This document shows positions 38,832 through 48,139 of a DNA stretch of 64,000 nucleotides, piece by piece; position 1 is the first letter of the stretch; each line of letters starts with the position of its first letter. The stretch lies in contig NZ_VSRY01000015.1 of the NCBI RefSeq assembly GCF_008271805.1, positions 1 to 64,000 of the forward strand, written 5' to 3'. Below the pieces are notes generated by a model, which was not told where the DNA came from, ran no database searches, and saw only the letters and a program-made list of their open reading frames with translations. The position numbers and the translations under genes were made by a program. This stretch comes from Streptomyces sp. TRM49041. GTDB lineage: Bacteria; Actinomycetota; Actinomycetes; Streptomycetales; Streptomycetaceae.

Positions 38832-41213
38832 TCAGCAGGCCCCCAGGTCCTGCCAGACACCCCACTCACCGGTGGTGCCGGGTTCCTCGCCCCGCGTCCA
38901 CCACTTCGCCTTCCACGTACGGGAGTCGTGGGAGACCACCGAACCGCCGCCGTACGCGACCGACGCGCCCCACGCGGGCTCCGCGCACTCGCCGGGCGTG
39001 GGCGTGGGCGTAGGAGTCGGCGTGGGCGTCGGGTCCGTGGGGTCGGGGCTCGGCGTCGGGTCCGTACCGGTGCCGGGCTCGACCACCGTCGTACCCCGCG
39101 CCAGGTCACCGGCGAGGGCGTACGTCTTCCCGCCCAGGCCCACCGTCCAGTTGGACGGCGTCGACGTCGGCAGGTAGTACACGAAGTCCAGCTCCACGGA
39201 GGCGCCGGGCGCCAGCGACTGCCAGGACGGCAGCTTCAGCGACACGCGGTGGTAGTCGCCCTTCAGCCCGCCGACGTTGGCGCCGGTGTGGTCGCTGCGG
39301 ATGATCGTCGTACCGAAGCCCGACTGGTCCTTGGCGTTGCCGGGCGCCGATGTGGCGTAGTCGAACTGGAACTCCGTACCGCCCGGCAAGGTGGCCGACG
39401 TGTTGTTGGTGATCTTCAGCTTGGGGCTGATGGGGTAGTTGGAGTCGCCGAGCGGGAAGTCCCCGAACGCGACGTCGACGTTCACCGCCTGGCTCGGCAG
39501 GGCGGTCGTGGCGCGCTTCGCGCCGTACGGGGCGGCCGCCTTGAACTTCTCGTACATGGCGGTCGTGAGCGTGTCGCCCGGCTCGTACTGGCCCTCGGCG
39601 GCGTTCCAGTCGTAGTCGCCCGCGAGCTCCCAGACCATGGTGCCGCCGATGCCCCGGTCGACCACGTAGTCGGCCTTGGCATTGACCGACTGCTCGTCCT
39701 CCGTGGACAGGAAGACCTTCTTCTCGGCGTTCCACAGCCACGGAGCGACCAGCGTGGAGTCGTACTCACGGGCGTATGTACCGGTCAGCCGGGTGTCCGC
39801 CGGGAAGCCGTACCGTGTCACGTAGTCGCCGACGACGCCCTTCTCCAGGTTCTTGGCGTGCCACATCGGGTTGGAGCCCGCCGGGGACTCGGCGCCGTTG
39901 TCGTCCTTGTCGTGCCACAGGTTGTCGATGCCGACGGCGCCGTCACCGCACTTGGTGAGGCCGGAGCCGGCCGGGCAGGCCGTCGTGGCGGCCTTGCCCC
40001 ACAGACCGTCCGTGCCGCCCTGCACGTTCTTGAAGCCGCGCGTGTAGTACGGCAGGCCGATGTTGATGCGGCCGGCCGGCATCGAGCCGCGGAAGTAGTG
40101 GTACGCCCAGTCGGTGTTGAGGTACCCGATGCCGCCGTACTGCGAGGTCGAGTAGACGCCCGCGGCGGCCAGCTCCGCGTCCTTGCCGTCGTCGAACAGC
40201 GAGGCGTTGGGGCCGACGTACTCGTTCCAGGCGCCGTGCAGGTCGTACGACATGATGTTGACGTAGTCGAGGTACTTCTGCTGCTGGTACGTCTCCATGC
40301 CGCGCAGCAGATAGCCGGACGACGGTGCGGCGACGGTGAGCAGGTAGTGCCTGCCGTCGGCGGCGCCGGCCCGGTCGAGCTTCTCGCGCAGGGTCTTCAT
40401 CAGCGCCGAGTAGCCCTGGACGAGGCCCGCGCGGCGGCCGTTGGAGACCGACCGGTCCAGCGGGTTGCCTGCGTCCTTCATCGTCGTCGGGTACTCGTAG
40501 TCGATGTCGACGCCGTTGAAGCCGTACGTCCGGATGAACTCCACGGCCGAGTCGGCGAAGGTGTTGATCCCCGCCTGGTTGACGGAGCCGTCCGCGTTGG
40601 TGGCCATGGAGTAGAAGCCGCCGGAGGCGACGCGGTCGCCGTTGTCGTCGAAGTAGCCGCCGGTCTCCGCCCAGCCGCCGACCGAGATCAGCGTCTTGAC
40701 GTCCGGGTGCTGCTTCTTGAACTTGTTCAGCAGATTGAAGTGGCCCTTGTACGGCAGGGCCGGGTCCATCTCGGCGCCCGGAACGCCCGGCCAGGTCATG
40801 CCGGTCGCGGCGTTGGCGGGGGAGTCGCCGCCGACGGAGAGCCGGTTGCCCGAGTCGACGTGGGCGAACGCGTAGTTGATGTGGGTGATCTTGTCCCACG
40901 GGATGTCGGAGGCGAGGTAGGCGGGCGTCCCGTCCTTACCGGTGCGCCAGCCGGTGAAGTAGCCGATGACGCGCCGCTGGTGGTCCGCGCCCATCTTCTC
41001 GCGGCCCTCGGTGTCGTAGACCGAGCAGTAGGGGACGTCGACGCCCGGGGTCTTGTGGAGGCCGTCGGGGCGACAGGATTCTCCTCCGAGGACTTCGTCC
41101 AGGGGGGACCCCCAGGCGGCGGAGGAAGGGACGGAGAGCGAGCTGAGCAGCAGTCCGGCGACGGCGGCGCCGGACGCGAGCAGTGAGGCTCTCGCACGGG
41201 GGGATGACAGCAC
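38832..41213 (-). CDS. secreted GH18 chitinase with ChiC-type and CBM5/12 chitin-binding modules
   Basis: A 793-aa extracellular endochitinase. A signal peptide with hydrophobic core [18 protein letters not shown] lies at about 10-30. The GH18 barrel (about 80-560) contains [13 protein letters not shown] and the catalytic motif [10 protein letters not shown] with acid Glu240 and Asp236/Asp238; the first D of the usual DGxDxDxE is Asn. A ChiC-type module follows ([20 protein letters not shown], about 580-720), then a Pro-Thr linker and a C-terminal CBM5/12 of about 45 residues ([20 protein letters not shown]). An in-frame CGAAG-type repeat encodes [11 protein letters not shown] just after the signal peptide. 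Its promoter carries the classical chitinase direct repeats. Confidence 0.95.
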   Translation of the reverse strand: MLSSPRARASLLASGAAVAGLLLSSLSVPSSAAWGSPLDEVLGGESCRPDGLHKTPGVDVPYCSVYDTEGREKMGADHQRRVIGYFTGWRTGKDGTPAYLASDIPWDKITHINYAFAHVDSGNRLSVGGDSPANAATGMTWPGVPGAEMDPALPYKGHFNLLNKFKKQHPDVKTLISVGGWAETGGYFDDNGDRVASGGFYSMATNADGSVNQAGINTFADSAVEFIRTYGFNGVDIDYEYPTTMKDAGNPLDRSVSNGRRAGLVQGYSALMKTLREKLDRAGAADGRHYLLTVAAPSSGYLLRGMETYQQQKYLDYVNIMSYDLHGAWNEYVGPNASLFDDGKDAELAAAGVYSTSQYGGIGYLNTDWAYHYFRGSMPAGRINIGLPYYTRGFKNVQGGTDGLWGKAATTACPAGSGLTKCGDGAVGIDNLWHDKDDNGAESPAGSNPMWHAKNLEKGVVGDYVTRYGFPADTRLTGTYAREYDSTLVAPWLWNAEKKVFLSTEDEQSVNAKADYVVDRGIGGTMVWELAGDYDWNAAEGQYEPGDTLTTAMYEKFKAAAPYGAKRATTALPSQAVNVDVAFGDFPLGDSNYPISPKLKITNNTSATLPGGTEFQFDYATSAPGNAKDQSGFGTTIIRSDHTGANVGGLKGDYHRVSLKLPSWQSLAPGASVELDFVYYLPTSTPSNWTVGLGGKTYALAGDLARGTTVVEPGTGTDPTPSPDPTDPTPTPTPTPTPTPGECAEPAWGASVAYGGGSVVSHDSRTWKAKWWTRGEEPGTTGEWGVWQDLGAC
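41083..41115 (-). repeat. GTCCCCCC..CGAAG..CGGAGG palindromic repeat inside the chitinase gene
   Basis: On the minus strand: GGGGGTCCCCCC, then TGGACGAAGTCC, then TCGGAGG. It belongs to the same imperfect palindrome type as 4874-4905 and 63503-63532 and is read in frame as part of the mature N-terminus. Confidence 0.5.
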
Positions 41214-41340
41214 GGTCGGCTCCTCCTGGGGAGTCGGGCTTCACGCAACATGCGGCTTCTGGCAGGGGATTGGTCGTGCCGGGCCCGGGTGTGCGCACAC
41301 CGGAGGGCCGTCTCCGCGGAGAGGTGACGCAGACACTAAG

Positions 41341-41374
41341 AGGACTAGACCAGAGCGTCAATAGGTCTGGACCA
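41341..41374 (-). promoter_or_regulatory. chitinase-type direct repeats (chitin/GlcNAc control element)
   Basis: On the minus strand the 12-mers TGGTCCAGACCT (complement of 41363-41374) and TGGTCTAGTCCT (complement of 41341-41352) are spaced 22 bp apart. The first is the published 12-bp direct repeat of Streptomyces chitinase promoters and also fits the DasR dre consensus core (ACTGGTCxAGACC). Chitin induction and DasR/GlcNAc control are therefore expected. Confidence 0.85.
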
Positions 41375-41480
41375 GTCGGGGTTGGGTGTGCGGCCGGAAC
41401 CGTGTTGTGAGTCACTCCACAGAGGATCACCCGTATGGCGGGCGCGTCGCCGTGGCACACTTGCCCTGTATCAGCAGCAG

Positions 41481-41606
41481 CGCACTCCGGGGTCGGTGTA
41501 ATTCCGAACCGGCGGTTACAGTCCGCGACCCGGCCGCATCCAGTGGCCGGTTGACCAGGTGAAATTCCTGGACCGACGGTGAAAGTCCGGATGGGAGGCA
41601 GTGCGC
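41481..41606 (+). promoter_or_regulatory. FMN riboswitch (RFN element)
   Basis: All conserved blocks are present in order: CTCCGGGGTCGGTGTAATTC, CCGAACCGGCGGT, AGTCCGCGAC, GGTGAAATTCC-like, GACCGACGGTGAAAGTCCGG and ATGGGAGG, with the flanks GCAGCGCACT / AGTGCGCG closing the outer stem. It lies 164 nt before ribD and should switch off the rib operon when FMN is abundant; with no obvious terminator before ribD, the output may act on translation or on a distal structure. Confidence 0.95.
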
Positions 41607-41769
41607 GGCGGGCGATCCCCGACAGGGGCGCGCCGGCCGTCCGCTGGTCGCCGGTTCCCACCGGTGGCCGGTCGGCGCCGTGCGGCGTACCCCGAGTGGC
41701 GGTGTCGTTCCGCTCTCTGTCGTCATCGACAGGCCCCGGAGTCCGTGCCCGACGAGGCAGGAGGACCCG

Positions 41770-42996
41770 GTGGCCACAGCGGCCGATGTGAACGCCATGC
41801 GCCGAGCAGTCGCGCTCGCCGCCCGCGGACTCGGCTCCACCAGCCCCAACCCGGTCGTCGGCTGCGTCGTCCTCGACGCCTCGGGCCACGAGGTCGGCGC
41901 CGGGTACCACGAGCGCGCCGGCGGCCCGCACGCCGAGGTGCACGCCCTCCGCGAGGCCGGCGTCCTCGCCCGCGGCGGCACCGCGTACGTCACCCTCGAA
42001 CCGTGCGACCACACCGGCCGCACCGGCCCCTGCGCCCAGGCGCTCATCGAGGCCGGCGTCGCCCGCGTCGTCTACGCCGTGGCCGACCCCACCCCGCAGG
42101 CCACCGGCGGCGCCGACACACTCCGCGCGGCCGGCGTCCGGGTCGAGCACGGCCTCCTCGCCGACGAGGCCGAGGCCGGCAACGCCGCCTGGCTCACCTC
42201 CGTACGCCTCGGCCGCCCCTACATCCGCTGGAAGTACGCCGCCACCCTCGACGGCCGCATCGCCGCCGCCGACGGCACCAGCCGCTGGATCACCTCCGCC
42301 GAGTCCCGCGCCGACGTCCACCGGCTGCGCGCCGAGGCGGACGCCGTGCTCGTCGGCTCCGGCACCGCACGCGCCGACGACCCGCACCTCGCGGTACGAG
42401 CCGGCACGGACCCGGAGTCGGCGGCCGTCCAGCCCCTGCGCGTCGTCGTCGACACCGAGGCCACCGCCGTGAAGCCCGGCGCCCGCGTCCTGGACGACGC
42501 CGCGCCCACGCTGATCGCCGTAGCCGAGGACGCGGCGGCCGACCATCTCGCCGGGGCCGATGTCGTACGGCTCCCGAGGGCCGCGACCGGCCGCGGCCTC
42601 GCCGTACCGGCCCTGCTGGCCGCCCTGCACGAGCGCGGCGTCCGCTCCGTACTCCTCGAAGGCGGCCCGACCCTCGCCGGGGCCTTCGCCGCCGAGGGCG
42701 CCGTCGACGAGGTCGTCGGCTATCTCGCCCCCGTCCTCCTCGGCGCCGGGCCCGCCGCCCTCGGCGACGCCGGCGTCACCACCATCACCGACGCGCTGCG
42801 GCTCCACGTCACCGACACCACCCGCATCGGCCCCGACCTCCGCGTCACCGCCGTCCCGCTGACACCTGCCGACACGGACGACACGGACGACACGGACGAC
42901 ACCCCGGCCGGTGACGGCCGGGGAGCCGGGGGCCGTCCCCCGGGAATCCGCAGTACCGCCCGGCCCCGCACCCTCCCCACCACCAAGGAGCACTGA
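41770..42996 (+). CDS. ribD: bifunctional diaminohydroxyphosphoribosylaminopyrimidine deaminase / 5-amino-6-(5-phosphoribosylamino)uracil reductase
   Basis: Second and third steps of riboflavin synthesis. The 408-aa protein has the N-terminal zinc deaminase domain (MRRAVALAARGLGSTSPNPVVG, HAEVHALREAG with His and Glu, PCDHTGRTGPC with the two Cys ligands) and the C-terminal NADPH reductase domain (RPYIRWKYAATLDGRIAA.., LLEGGPTLAGAF). GTG41770 has AGGAGG 6-11 nt upstream. The last 45 residues are not enzyme: a triple 9-bp repeat encodes TDDTDDTDD and is followed by a GC palindrome, suggesting slippage or repeat insertion at the gene end. Confidence 0.95.
   Translation: MATAADVNAMRRAVALAARGLGSTSPNPVVGCVVLDASGHEVGAGYHERAGGPHAEVHALREAGVLARGGTAYVTLEPCDHTGRTGPCAQALIEAGVARVVYAVADPTPQATGGADTLRAAGVRVEHGLLADEAEAGNAAWLTSVRLGRPYIRWKYAATLDGRIAAADGTSRWITSAESRADVHRLRAEADAVLVGSGTARADDPHLAVRAGTDPESAAVQPLRVVVDTEATAVKPGARVLDDAAPTLIAVAEDAAADHLAGADVVRLPRAATGRGLAVPALLAALHERGVRSVLLEGGPTLAGAFAAEGAVDEVVGYLAPVLLGAGPAALGDAGVTTITDALRLHVTDTTRIGPDLRVTAVPLTPADTDDTDDTDDTPAGDGRGAGGRPPGIRSTARPRTLPTTKEH
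42871..42897. repeat. triple GACACGGAC repeat in the ribD tail
   Basis: Three perfect 9-bp units in frame (DTD repeated), in a tail not conserved in the enzyme. Confidence 0.85.
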
Positions 42997-43614
42997 GTGT
43001 TCACCGGAATCGTCGAAGAACTGGGTGAGGTCACCGCCGTCGAGGAGCTCGACGACGCCTCCCGCTTCCGCCTCCGCGGCCCCGTGGTCACCCAGGGCGC
43101 GAAGCACGGCGACTCGATCGCCGTCAACGGCGTGTGCCTCACCGTCGTCGAGCACGAGGGCGACGAGTTCACCGCGGACGTGATGGCCGAGACCCTCAAG
43201 CGCTCCAGCCTCGGTGCCCTCACCGTCGGCTCCCGCGTCAACCTGGAGCGGCCCATGGTCGCCGACGGCCGCTTCGGCGGGCACATCGTCCAGGGCCACG
43301 TCGACGGCACCGGCACCGTCGTCGCACGCACGCCCTCCGACAACTGGGAGATCGTCAAGATCTCCCTCCCCGCCGAACTCGCCCGCTACGTCGTCGAGAA
43401 GGGCTCCATCACGGTCGACGGCGTCAGCCTCACCGTGGTCGAGGCCGGCCCGGAGCACTTCACCGTGAGCCTCATCCCGACCACGCTCGCCCTCACCACC
43501 CTCGGCGTCAAGCAGCCCGGTGACCCGGTCAACCTCGAGGTCGACGTCATCGCCAAGTACGTCGAGCGCCTCCTCGGCACGCAGGGAGCCGCCACCCGGG
43601 AGGGCGGGCGGTGA
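42997..43614 (+). CDS. ribE: riboflavin synthase (alpha subunit)
   Basis: Dismutates two 6,7-dimethyl-8-ribityllumazine molecules to riboflavin. The 205-aa product consists of two lumazine-binding domains: MFTGIVEELG.. with VNGVCLTVV and the second copy GHIVQGHVDGTG.. with VDGVSLTVVEA. GTG42997 follows the ribD TGA directly (TGAGTG), so the two are coupled. The stop overlaps the ribM start (GTGA). Confidence 0.96.
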   Translation: MFTGIVEELGEVTAVEELDDASRFRLRGPVVTQGAKHGDSIAVNGVCLTVVEHEGDEFTADVMAETLKRSSLGALTVGSRVNLERPMVADGRFGGHIVQGHVDGTGTVVARTPSDNWEIVKISLPAELARYVVEKGSITVDGVSLTVVEAGPEHFTVSLIPTTLALTTLGVKQPGDPVNLEVDVIAKYVERLLGTQGAATREGGR

Positions 43615-44264
43615 ACACTCTGAACTGGCTCAACAGTGAGGCGTTCACCGCCGTAGGACAGCGCATCATCTGGTCCGACATGCTCGGCAACGCCATCGGC
43701 CTCGCCGCCCTCGCCCTCGGCTGGCGGCGCTCCATATGGACCTGGCCCGCCCAACTGCTCTCCGGCGTCGTCCTCGTCGCCGCCTACGCCTCCGCCCAGC
43801 TCGGCGGCGGCGTGGGCAAGCAGCTCCTGGTCATCACCGTCGCCGTCTGGGGCTGGCGGCAGTGGACCCTGGGCAGGCAGCAGGCCCAGGACGGCTCCAT
43901 CGCCGTCCGGTTCGCCACCTGGAAGGAACGCGGCCTCCTCCTGACCGGCGCCGTCCTCGGCACGCTCGCCGTCGGCGGCCTGTTCACCCTGTACCCGTCG
44001 CTGTCCTGGAGCCCGTGGGCCGACGCGTACATCTTCGTCGGCACCCTCGTCGCGATGGTCGCCCAGGCCCGGGGGCTCGTCGAGTTCTGGTTCGCCTGGC
44101 TCCTCGTCGACGTCGTGGGCGTCCCGCTCGCCTTCAGCAGCGGCCTCGCCTTCTCGGGCCTCGTCTATGTCATCTACTTCGCCCTCGTCCTGTGGGGCAT
44201 GCGTGACTGGTGGCTCCGCACGCGCACCCCGGCAGCCCGGGCTCTGGAAGGAGCACCGCTGTGA
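43611..44264 (+). CDS. ribM: riboflavin transporter RibM (PnuC/PnuX family)
   Basis: A 217-aa membrane protein with about six helices and the PnuC-fold features ([55 protein letters not shown]). In Streptomyces davaonensis and Corynebacterium the rib-linked PnuX/RibM protein takes up riboflavin (and roseoflavin); the position after ribE in an FMN-riboswitch operon fits that rather than nicotinamide riboside uptake. GTG43611 overlaps the ribE stop. Its own TGA overlaps the GTG of a 32-codon ORF. Confidence 0.9.
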   Translation: MNTLNWLNSEAFTAVGQRIIWSDMLGNAIGLAALALGWRRSIWTWPAQLLSGVVLVAAYASAQLGGGVGKQLLVITVAVWGWRQWTLGRQQAQDGSIAVRFATWKERGLLLTGAVLGTLAVGGLFTLYPSLSWSPWADAYIFVGTLVAMVAQARGLVEFWFAWLLVDVVGVPLAFSSGLAFSGLVYVIYFALVLWGMRDWWLRTRTPAARALEGAPL

Positions 44265-44359
44265 GCGATGCGTGCGCGGCCGCCGGGCCGCAGATGCTCA
44301 CGATGTCCGCACCTCTGCGCCGCGCGGGCGACGAAGCGAACGAAAGGGATGCAGCATGA
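44261..44359 (+). CDS. 32-aa ORF coupled between ribM and ribAB
   Basis: GTG44261 overlaps the ribM stop (GTGA) and the ORF's TGA (44357-44359) overlaps the ribAB start (ATGA). A near-perfect Shine-Dalgarno GGAAGGAG lies at 44246-44253, about 7 nt before the GTG. The peptide is [20 protein letters not shown] plus a 12-residue polar tail; it has no recognisable domain or membrane segment. It may be a small Rib-linked protein or a translated spacer that couples ribAB to ribM. The exact fit of both overlaps and the strong ribosome binding site argue for translation. Confidence 0.5.
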   Translation: MSDACAAAGPQMLTMSAPLRRAGDEANERDAA

Positions 44360-45678
44360 CCACCGCCCCCGAGCTCACCGTGTGGGACACCACCGACCTC
44401 ACCCTCGACCCCGTCGAGCAGGCCATCCGCGACATCGCGGCCGGCCGGCCCGTCGTGGTCGTCGACGACGAGGACCGCGAGAACGAGGGCGACCTCGTCA
44501 TCGCCGCGGAGAAGGCGACGCCCGAGATCGTCGCCTTCATGATGAGCGAGTGCCGCGGCCTCATCTGCGCCCCCATGGAGGGCGACGAGCTCGACCGCCT
44601 CCAGCTGCCGCAGATGGTCACCGACAACACCGAGTCGATGAAGACGGCCTTCACGGTCTCCGTCGACGCGGCCCCCGTCCACGGCGTCACCACCGGCATC
44701 TCCGCGTCCGACCGCGCCACCACCCTCCAGCTCCTCGCGGACGGCACCGCCGAGGCGTCCGACTTCGTCCGCCCCGGCCATGTTTTCCCGCTGCGCGCCC
44801 AGCCCGGCGGCGTCCTCGTCCGCAACGGCCACACAGAGGCCGCCGTCGACCTGGCCCGCCTCGCCGGACTCCGCCCGGCCGGCGCCATCGTCGAGATCGC
44901 CGGCGAGGACGGCGTCATGCTGCGGCTGCCGGAGCTGGTCCCGTTCGCCCGCAAGCACGGCCTGACGATCATCTCCATCGAGGACCTGATCGCCTACCGC
45001 CGCGGCTCCGCCCCGGCGGCCCACCGGGACACCGGTGTCCGCCTCCCGACCGTCCGCCGCGAGGCCGAGGTGCGGCTGCCGACCGCGCACGGCGACTTCA
45101 CCGCGTACGGCTACCGCTCGACCGTCGACGGCGTCGAGCACGTCGCCCTCGTCCACGGCGACATCGGCGACGGCGAGGACCTCCTCGTCCGCGTCCACTC
45201 CGAGTGCCTCACCGGCGACGTCTTCCACTCGCTGCGTTGCGACTGCGGCCCCCAGCTGCACGCCTCCATGGAGCGGATCACCGAGGAGGGCCGCGGTGTC
45301 GTCGTCTACCTGCGTGGCCACGAGGGCCGCGGCATCGGCCTGCTGTCCAAGCTCCGCGCGTACGAACTCCAGGAGCGCGGTCGCGACACCCTCGACGCCA
45401 ACCTGGAGCTCGGCCTCCCCGCCGACGCCCGCGACTACGCCGCCGGCGCCCAGATGCTCGCCGACCTCGGGGTCCGCAGCGTCCGGCTCCTGACCAACAA
45501 CCCGGACAAGACCTCCGCCCTCGTCCGCCACGGGATCACCGTCGCGGGCCGGGAGCCCATGCCCGTCCAGGCGGGTGAGCACAACCTGCACTACCTGCGC
45601 ACCAAGCGCGACCGCATGGGCCACGACCTGCCGTGGCTCGACGGGGCGGCCGACGTGTCCCCCTGCGTCGCCCAGTAG
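44356..45678 (+). CDS. ribAB: bifunctional 3,4-dihydroxy-2-butanone-4-phosphate synthase / GTP cyclohydrolase II
   Basis: Supplies both precursors of riboflavin. The 440-aa fusion has the RibB domain (about 20-220; [34 protein letters not shown]) and the RibA domain (about 230-420; [21 protein letters not shown] with the zinc Cys residues, [24 protein letters not shown]). ATG44356 overlaps the stop of the 32-codon ORF and has AAAGGGA upstream. It is the fourth enzyme gene of the FMN-controlled operon. Confidence 0.96.
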   Translation: MTTAPELTVWDTTDLTLDPVEQAIRDIAAGRPVVVVDDEDRENEGDLVIAAEKATPEIVAFMMSECRGLICAPMEGDELDRLQLPQMVTDNTESMKTAFTVSVDAAPVHGVTTGISASDRATTLQLLADGTAEASDFVRPGHVFPLRAQPGGVLVRNGHTEAAVDLARLAGLRPAGAIVEIAGEDGVMLRLPELVPFARKHGLTIISIEDLIAYRRGSAPAAHRDTGVRLPTVRREAEVRLPTAHGDFTAYGYRSTVDGVEHVALVHGDIGDGEDLLVRVHSECLTGDVFHSLRCDCGPQLHASMERITEEGRGVVVYLRGHEGRGIGLLSKLRAYELQERGRDTLDANLELGLPADARDYAAGAQMLADLGVRSVRLLTNNPDKTSALVRHGITVAGREPMPVQAGEHNLHYLRTKRDRMGHDLPWLDGAADVSPCVAQ

Positions 45679-45736
45679 CGAGCACCACCCCACCAGTACA
45701 GAGCAAGCAGTAGGCACCACCACACCTAGGAGAAAC

Positions 45737-46222
45737 GTGAGCGGCAAGGGCGCACCCGAACTGACCGTGAAGAACTGCGGCGACCTCCGTGTCGCGGTCA
45801 TCGCGGCCCAGTGGCACGAGAAGATCATGAACGGCCTGGTCGACGGTGCGCTGCGCGCCCTCCACGAGCTCGGCATCGACGAGCCGACCGTGCTCCGCGT
45901 CCCGGGCAGCTTCGAGCTGCCCGTCGTCGCCAAGGTCCTCGCCGGCCGCGGCTACGACGCGGTCGTCGCTCTCGGGGTCGTCGTCCGCGGCGGCACCCCC
46001 CACTTCGACTACGTGTGCCAGGGCGTCACCCAGGGCCTCGTACAGGTCTCCGTCGACACCGGCGTCCCGGTCGGCTTCGGCGTCCTCACCTGCGACACCG
46101 AGGAGCAGGCCCTCGACCGCGCCGGTCTGGAGGGCTCGAACGAGGACAAGGGCCACGAAGCGGTCACCGCCGCCGTCGCCACCGCGATGACACTGCGCAC
46201 GGTCAGCGAACCCTGGCGCTGA
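45737..46222 (+). CDS. ribH: 6,7-dimethyl-8-ribityllumazine synthase
   Basis: Condenses the RibA/D-derived pyrimidine with the RibB-derived butanone phosphate; subunits build a 60-mer or pentamers. The 161-aa protein has [51 protein letters not shown] (with the catalytic-His region) and [20 protein letters not shown]45737 has AGGAGA about 7 nt upstream. Last gene of the rib cluster; hisE begins 34 bp later. Confidence 0.96.
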   Translation: MSGKGAPELTVKNCGDLRVAVIAAQWHEKIMNGLVDGALRALHELGIDEPTVLRVPGSFELPVVAKVLAGRGYDAVVALGVVVRGGTPHFDYVCQGVTQGLVQVSVDTGVPVGFGVLTCDTEEQALDRAGLEGSNEDKGHEAVTAAVATAMTLRTVSEPWR

Positions 46223-46256
46223 GTGGGTGCCCCGGCTCCCGTACTCTTAGGACATC

Positions 46257-46529
46257 ATGGCGAACAAAACCTTCGAAGAGCTCTTCGCCGAGCTCGAGCT
46301 CAAGGCGAAGACCGGCGACCCCGCCACCTCCCGCACCGCCGAGCTGGTGGACAAGGGCGTCCATGCCATCGGCAAGAAGGTCGTCGAGGAGGCCGCCGAA
46401 GTGTGGATGGCCGCCGAGTACGAGGGCAAGGAAGCCGCCGCCGAGGAGATCTCGCAGCTGCTGTACCACGTCCAGGTGATGATGGTCGCCCGCGGGATCT
46501 CCCTCGACGACGTCTACGCCCACCTCTGA
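46257..46529 (+). CDS. hisE: phosphoribosyl-ATP pyrophosphatase
   Basis: Second step of histidine synthesis, removing pyrophosphate from PR-ATP. The 90-aa stand-alone MazG-like helical protein contains [27 protein letters not shown] and [18 protein letters not shown] with the metal-binding ExxE/ExxD pattern. ATG46257 is used. It is paired with hisG 65 bp downstream, as usual in actinobacteria. Confidence 0.95.
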   Translation: MANKTFEELFAELELKAKTGDPATSRTAELVDKGVHAIGKKVVEEAAEVWMAAEYEGKEAAAEEISQLLYHVQVMMVARGISLDDVYAHL

Positions 46530-46594
46530 TCCCCCCCCCGCACCACCCCCCCTCGGAACATCCGAACCACTCCGAAGCAAAGGAAGCCCGCACC

Positions 46595-47443
46595 ATGCTG
46601 CGCATCGCCGTCCCCAACAAGGGTTCACTGTCCGGACCTGCGTCGGCGATGCTCCATGAGGCCGGCTACAAGCAGCGCAAGGAGTCCAAGGAACTGGTAC
46701 TGGTCGACCCGGACAACGAAGTGGAGTTCTTCTACCTCCGCCCCCGGGACATCGCCATCTACGTCAGCTCCGGCAAGCTCGACATCGGCATCACCGGCCG
46801 CGACCTGCTGCTGGACTCCGGCGCAAACGCCGAGGAGATCCTCGAACTCGGCTTCGCCCGCTCGACCTTCCGGTACGCCACCAAGCCCGGCACGGCCACC
46901 GGCCCGGCCGGCTTCGGCGGGATGACCATCGCCACCTCGTACGAGGGCATCGTCGCCAAGCACCTCGCCGACCAGGGCATCGACGCCTCCGTCGTCCACC
47001 TCGACGGGGCCGTCGAGACCGCCATCCAGCTCGGCGTCGCCCAGGTCATCGCCGACGTCGTGGAGACCGGCACCTCGCTGCGGAACGCCGGTCTGGAGGT
47101 CGTCGGCGAGCCCATCCTCACCTCCGAGGCCGTCGTGGTCCGCCGCACCGGCGCCCCCACGGACGACCCCGAGGTGCAGCGGTTCCTCCGCCGCCTCCAG
47201 GGCGTCCTGGTGGCCCGGAGCTACGTGATGATGGACTACGACTGCCGCGCCGAGCACCTGGAGCAGGCCGTCGCCCTCACTCCCGGCCTGGAGTCCCCGA
47301 CGGTCTCCCCGCTGCACAACGAGGGCTGGGTCGCCGTCCGCGCCATGGTCCCCGCGAAGGAGGCGCAGCGCATCATGGACGACCTGTACGCCCTGGGCGC
47401 CCGGGCCATCCTCACCACAGAGATCCACGCCTGCCGCCTCTGA
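46595..47443 (+). CDS. hisG: ATP phosphoribosyltransferase (long form)
   Basis: Committed, feedback-inhibited step of histidine synthesis. The 282-aa length is the long, HisZ-independent form: two catalytic lobes (LRIAVPNKGSLSGPASAML, VETGTSLRNAGLEV as the PRPP-binding segment) and a C-terminal ACT-like histidine-binding domain (about 210-282; PTVSPLHNEGWVAVRAMVPAKEAQRIMDDL). ATG46595 has AAGGAAG upstream. The hisE-hisG spacer contains an unusual poly-C run near 46530-46550. Confidence 0.96.
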   Translation: MLRIAVPNKGSLSGPASAMLHEAGYKQRKESKELVLVDPDNEVEFFYLRPRDIAIYVSSGKLDIGITGRDLLLDSGANAEEILELGFARSTFRYATKPGTATGPAGFGGMTIATSYEGIVAKHLADQGIDASVVHLDGAVETAIQLGVAQVIADVVETGTSLRNAGLEVVGEPILTSEAVVVRRTGAPTDDPEVQRFLRRLQGVLVARSYVMMDYDCRAEHLEQAVALTPGLESPTVSPLHNEGWVAVRAMVPAKEAQRIMDDLYALGARAILTTEIHACRL

Positions 47444-47471
47444 GCCCGGAACCGGAAGCCGACGCCCCACC

Positions 47472-47930
47472 ATGCGCGACGCAGCCACCGAACCCCCCTC
47501 CCTCCCCGTCACCTTCCGGCCGAGGCGTACCCGCGCCGTCCTCCTCACCATCGGCGCGGCGATGTTCGCCGTCATCACGGTCGTCGCCGTGACGCTGGAC
47601 CGGCTGCACCCGGGGGAGCGGATGAGCTTCATCCTCACGGCGGCGCTCTTCTACGGGGTGCTGATCCTGCTGAGCCGCCCCAAGGTCGTCGCCGACGAGG
47701 ACGGCGTCATCGTCGTCAACCTGACCCGGACCCGCCGCCTGGCCTGGGCGGAGATCCTCCGGGTCAACCTGCGCGTCGGCGACCCGTGGGTCTTCCTCGA
47801 CCTCAGCGACGGCACGAGCCTGCCCGCACTCGGCATCCAGCCCGGCATCGGCAAGGCACAGGCCATCCGTGACGCGCAGACGCTGCGCGCCCTGGCCGAG
47901 AGCCGTGGTACGGGATCCGGGCAGCGCTGA
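47472..47930 (+). CDS. PH-domain membrane protein
   Basis: A 152-aa protein with two transmembrane helices (AVLLTIGAAMFAVITVVAVTL at about 22-42 and MSFILTAALFYGVLILL at about 51-67), followed by a bacterial PH-type domain with VVADEDGVIVVNLTRTRRLAWAEILRVNLRVGDPWVFLDLSDG. This architecture (bPH6-like) is common in actinobacteria, with unknown function. It starts 28 bp after hisG and probably shares its transcript. Confidence 0.85.
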   Translation: MRDAATEPPSLPVTFRPRRTRAVLLTIGAAMFAVITVVAVTLDRLHPGERMSFILTAALFYGVLILLSRPKVVADEDGVIVVNLTRTRRLAWAEILRVNLRVGDPWVFLDLSDGTSLPALGIQPGIGKAQAIRDAQTLRALAESRGTGSGQR

Positions 47931-48139
47931 CGGCCCCGCGACCGGGCGCCGCCCTCTGCCCTGCCCCGGCCGGGGCCGATTACTCTTGTCGCGGCGGCGC
48001 CGACTGCGCCCCGCCCCGCACACACGGCAGCGGTCGGGCCGGCGGGGCACCTGCGACCCGAGGAGTGACTCCCTCCGGCAATGGACGGATCGTCCGGTAG
48101 TACCTGCGCCGCCCCCTCCGCACCTGAGGAGGCGGCGGC

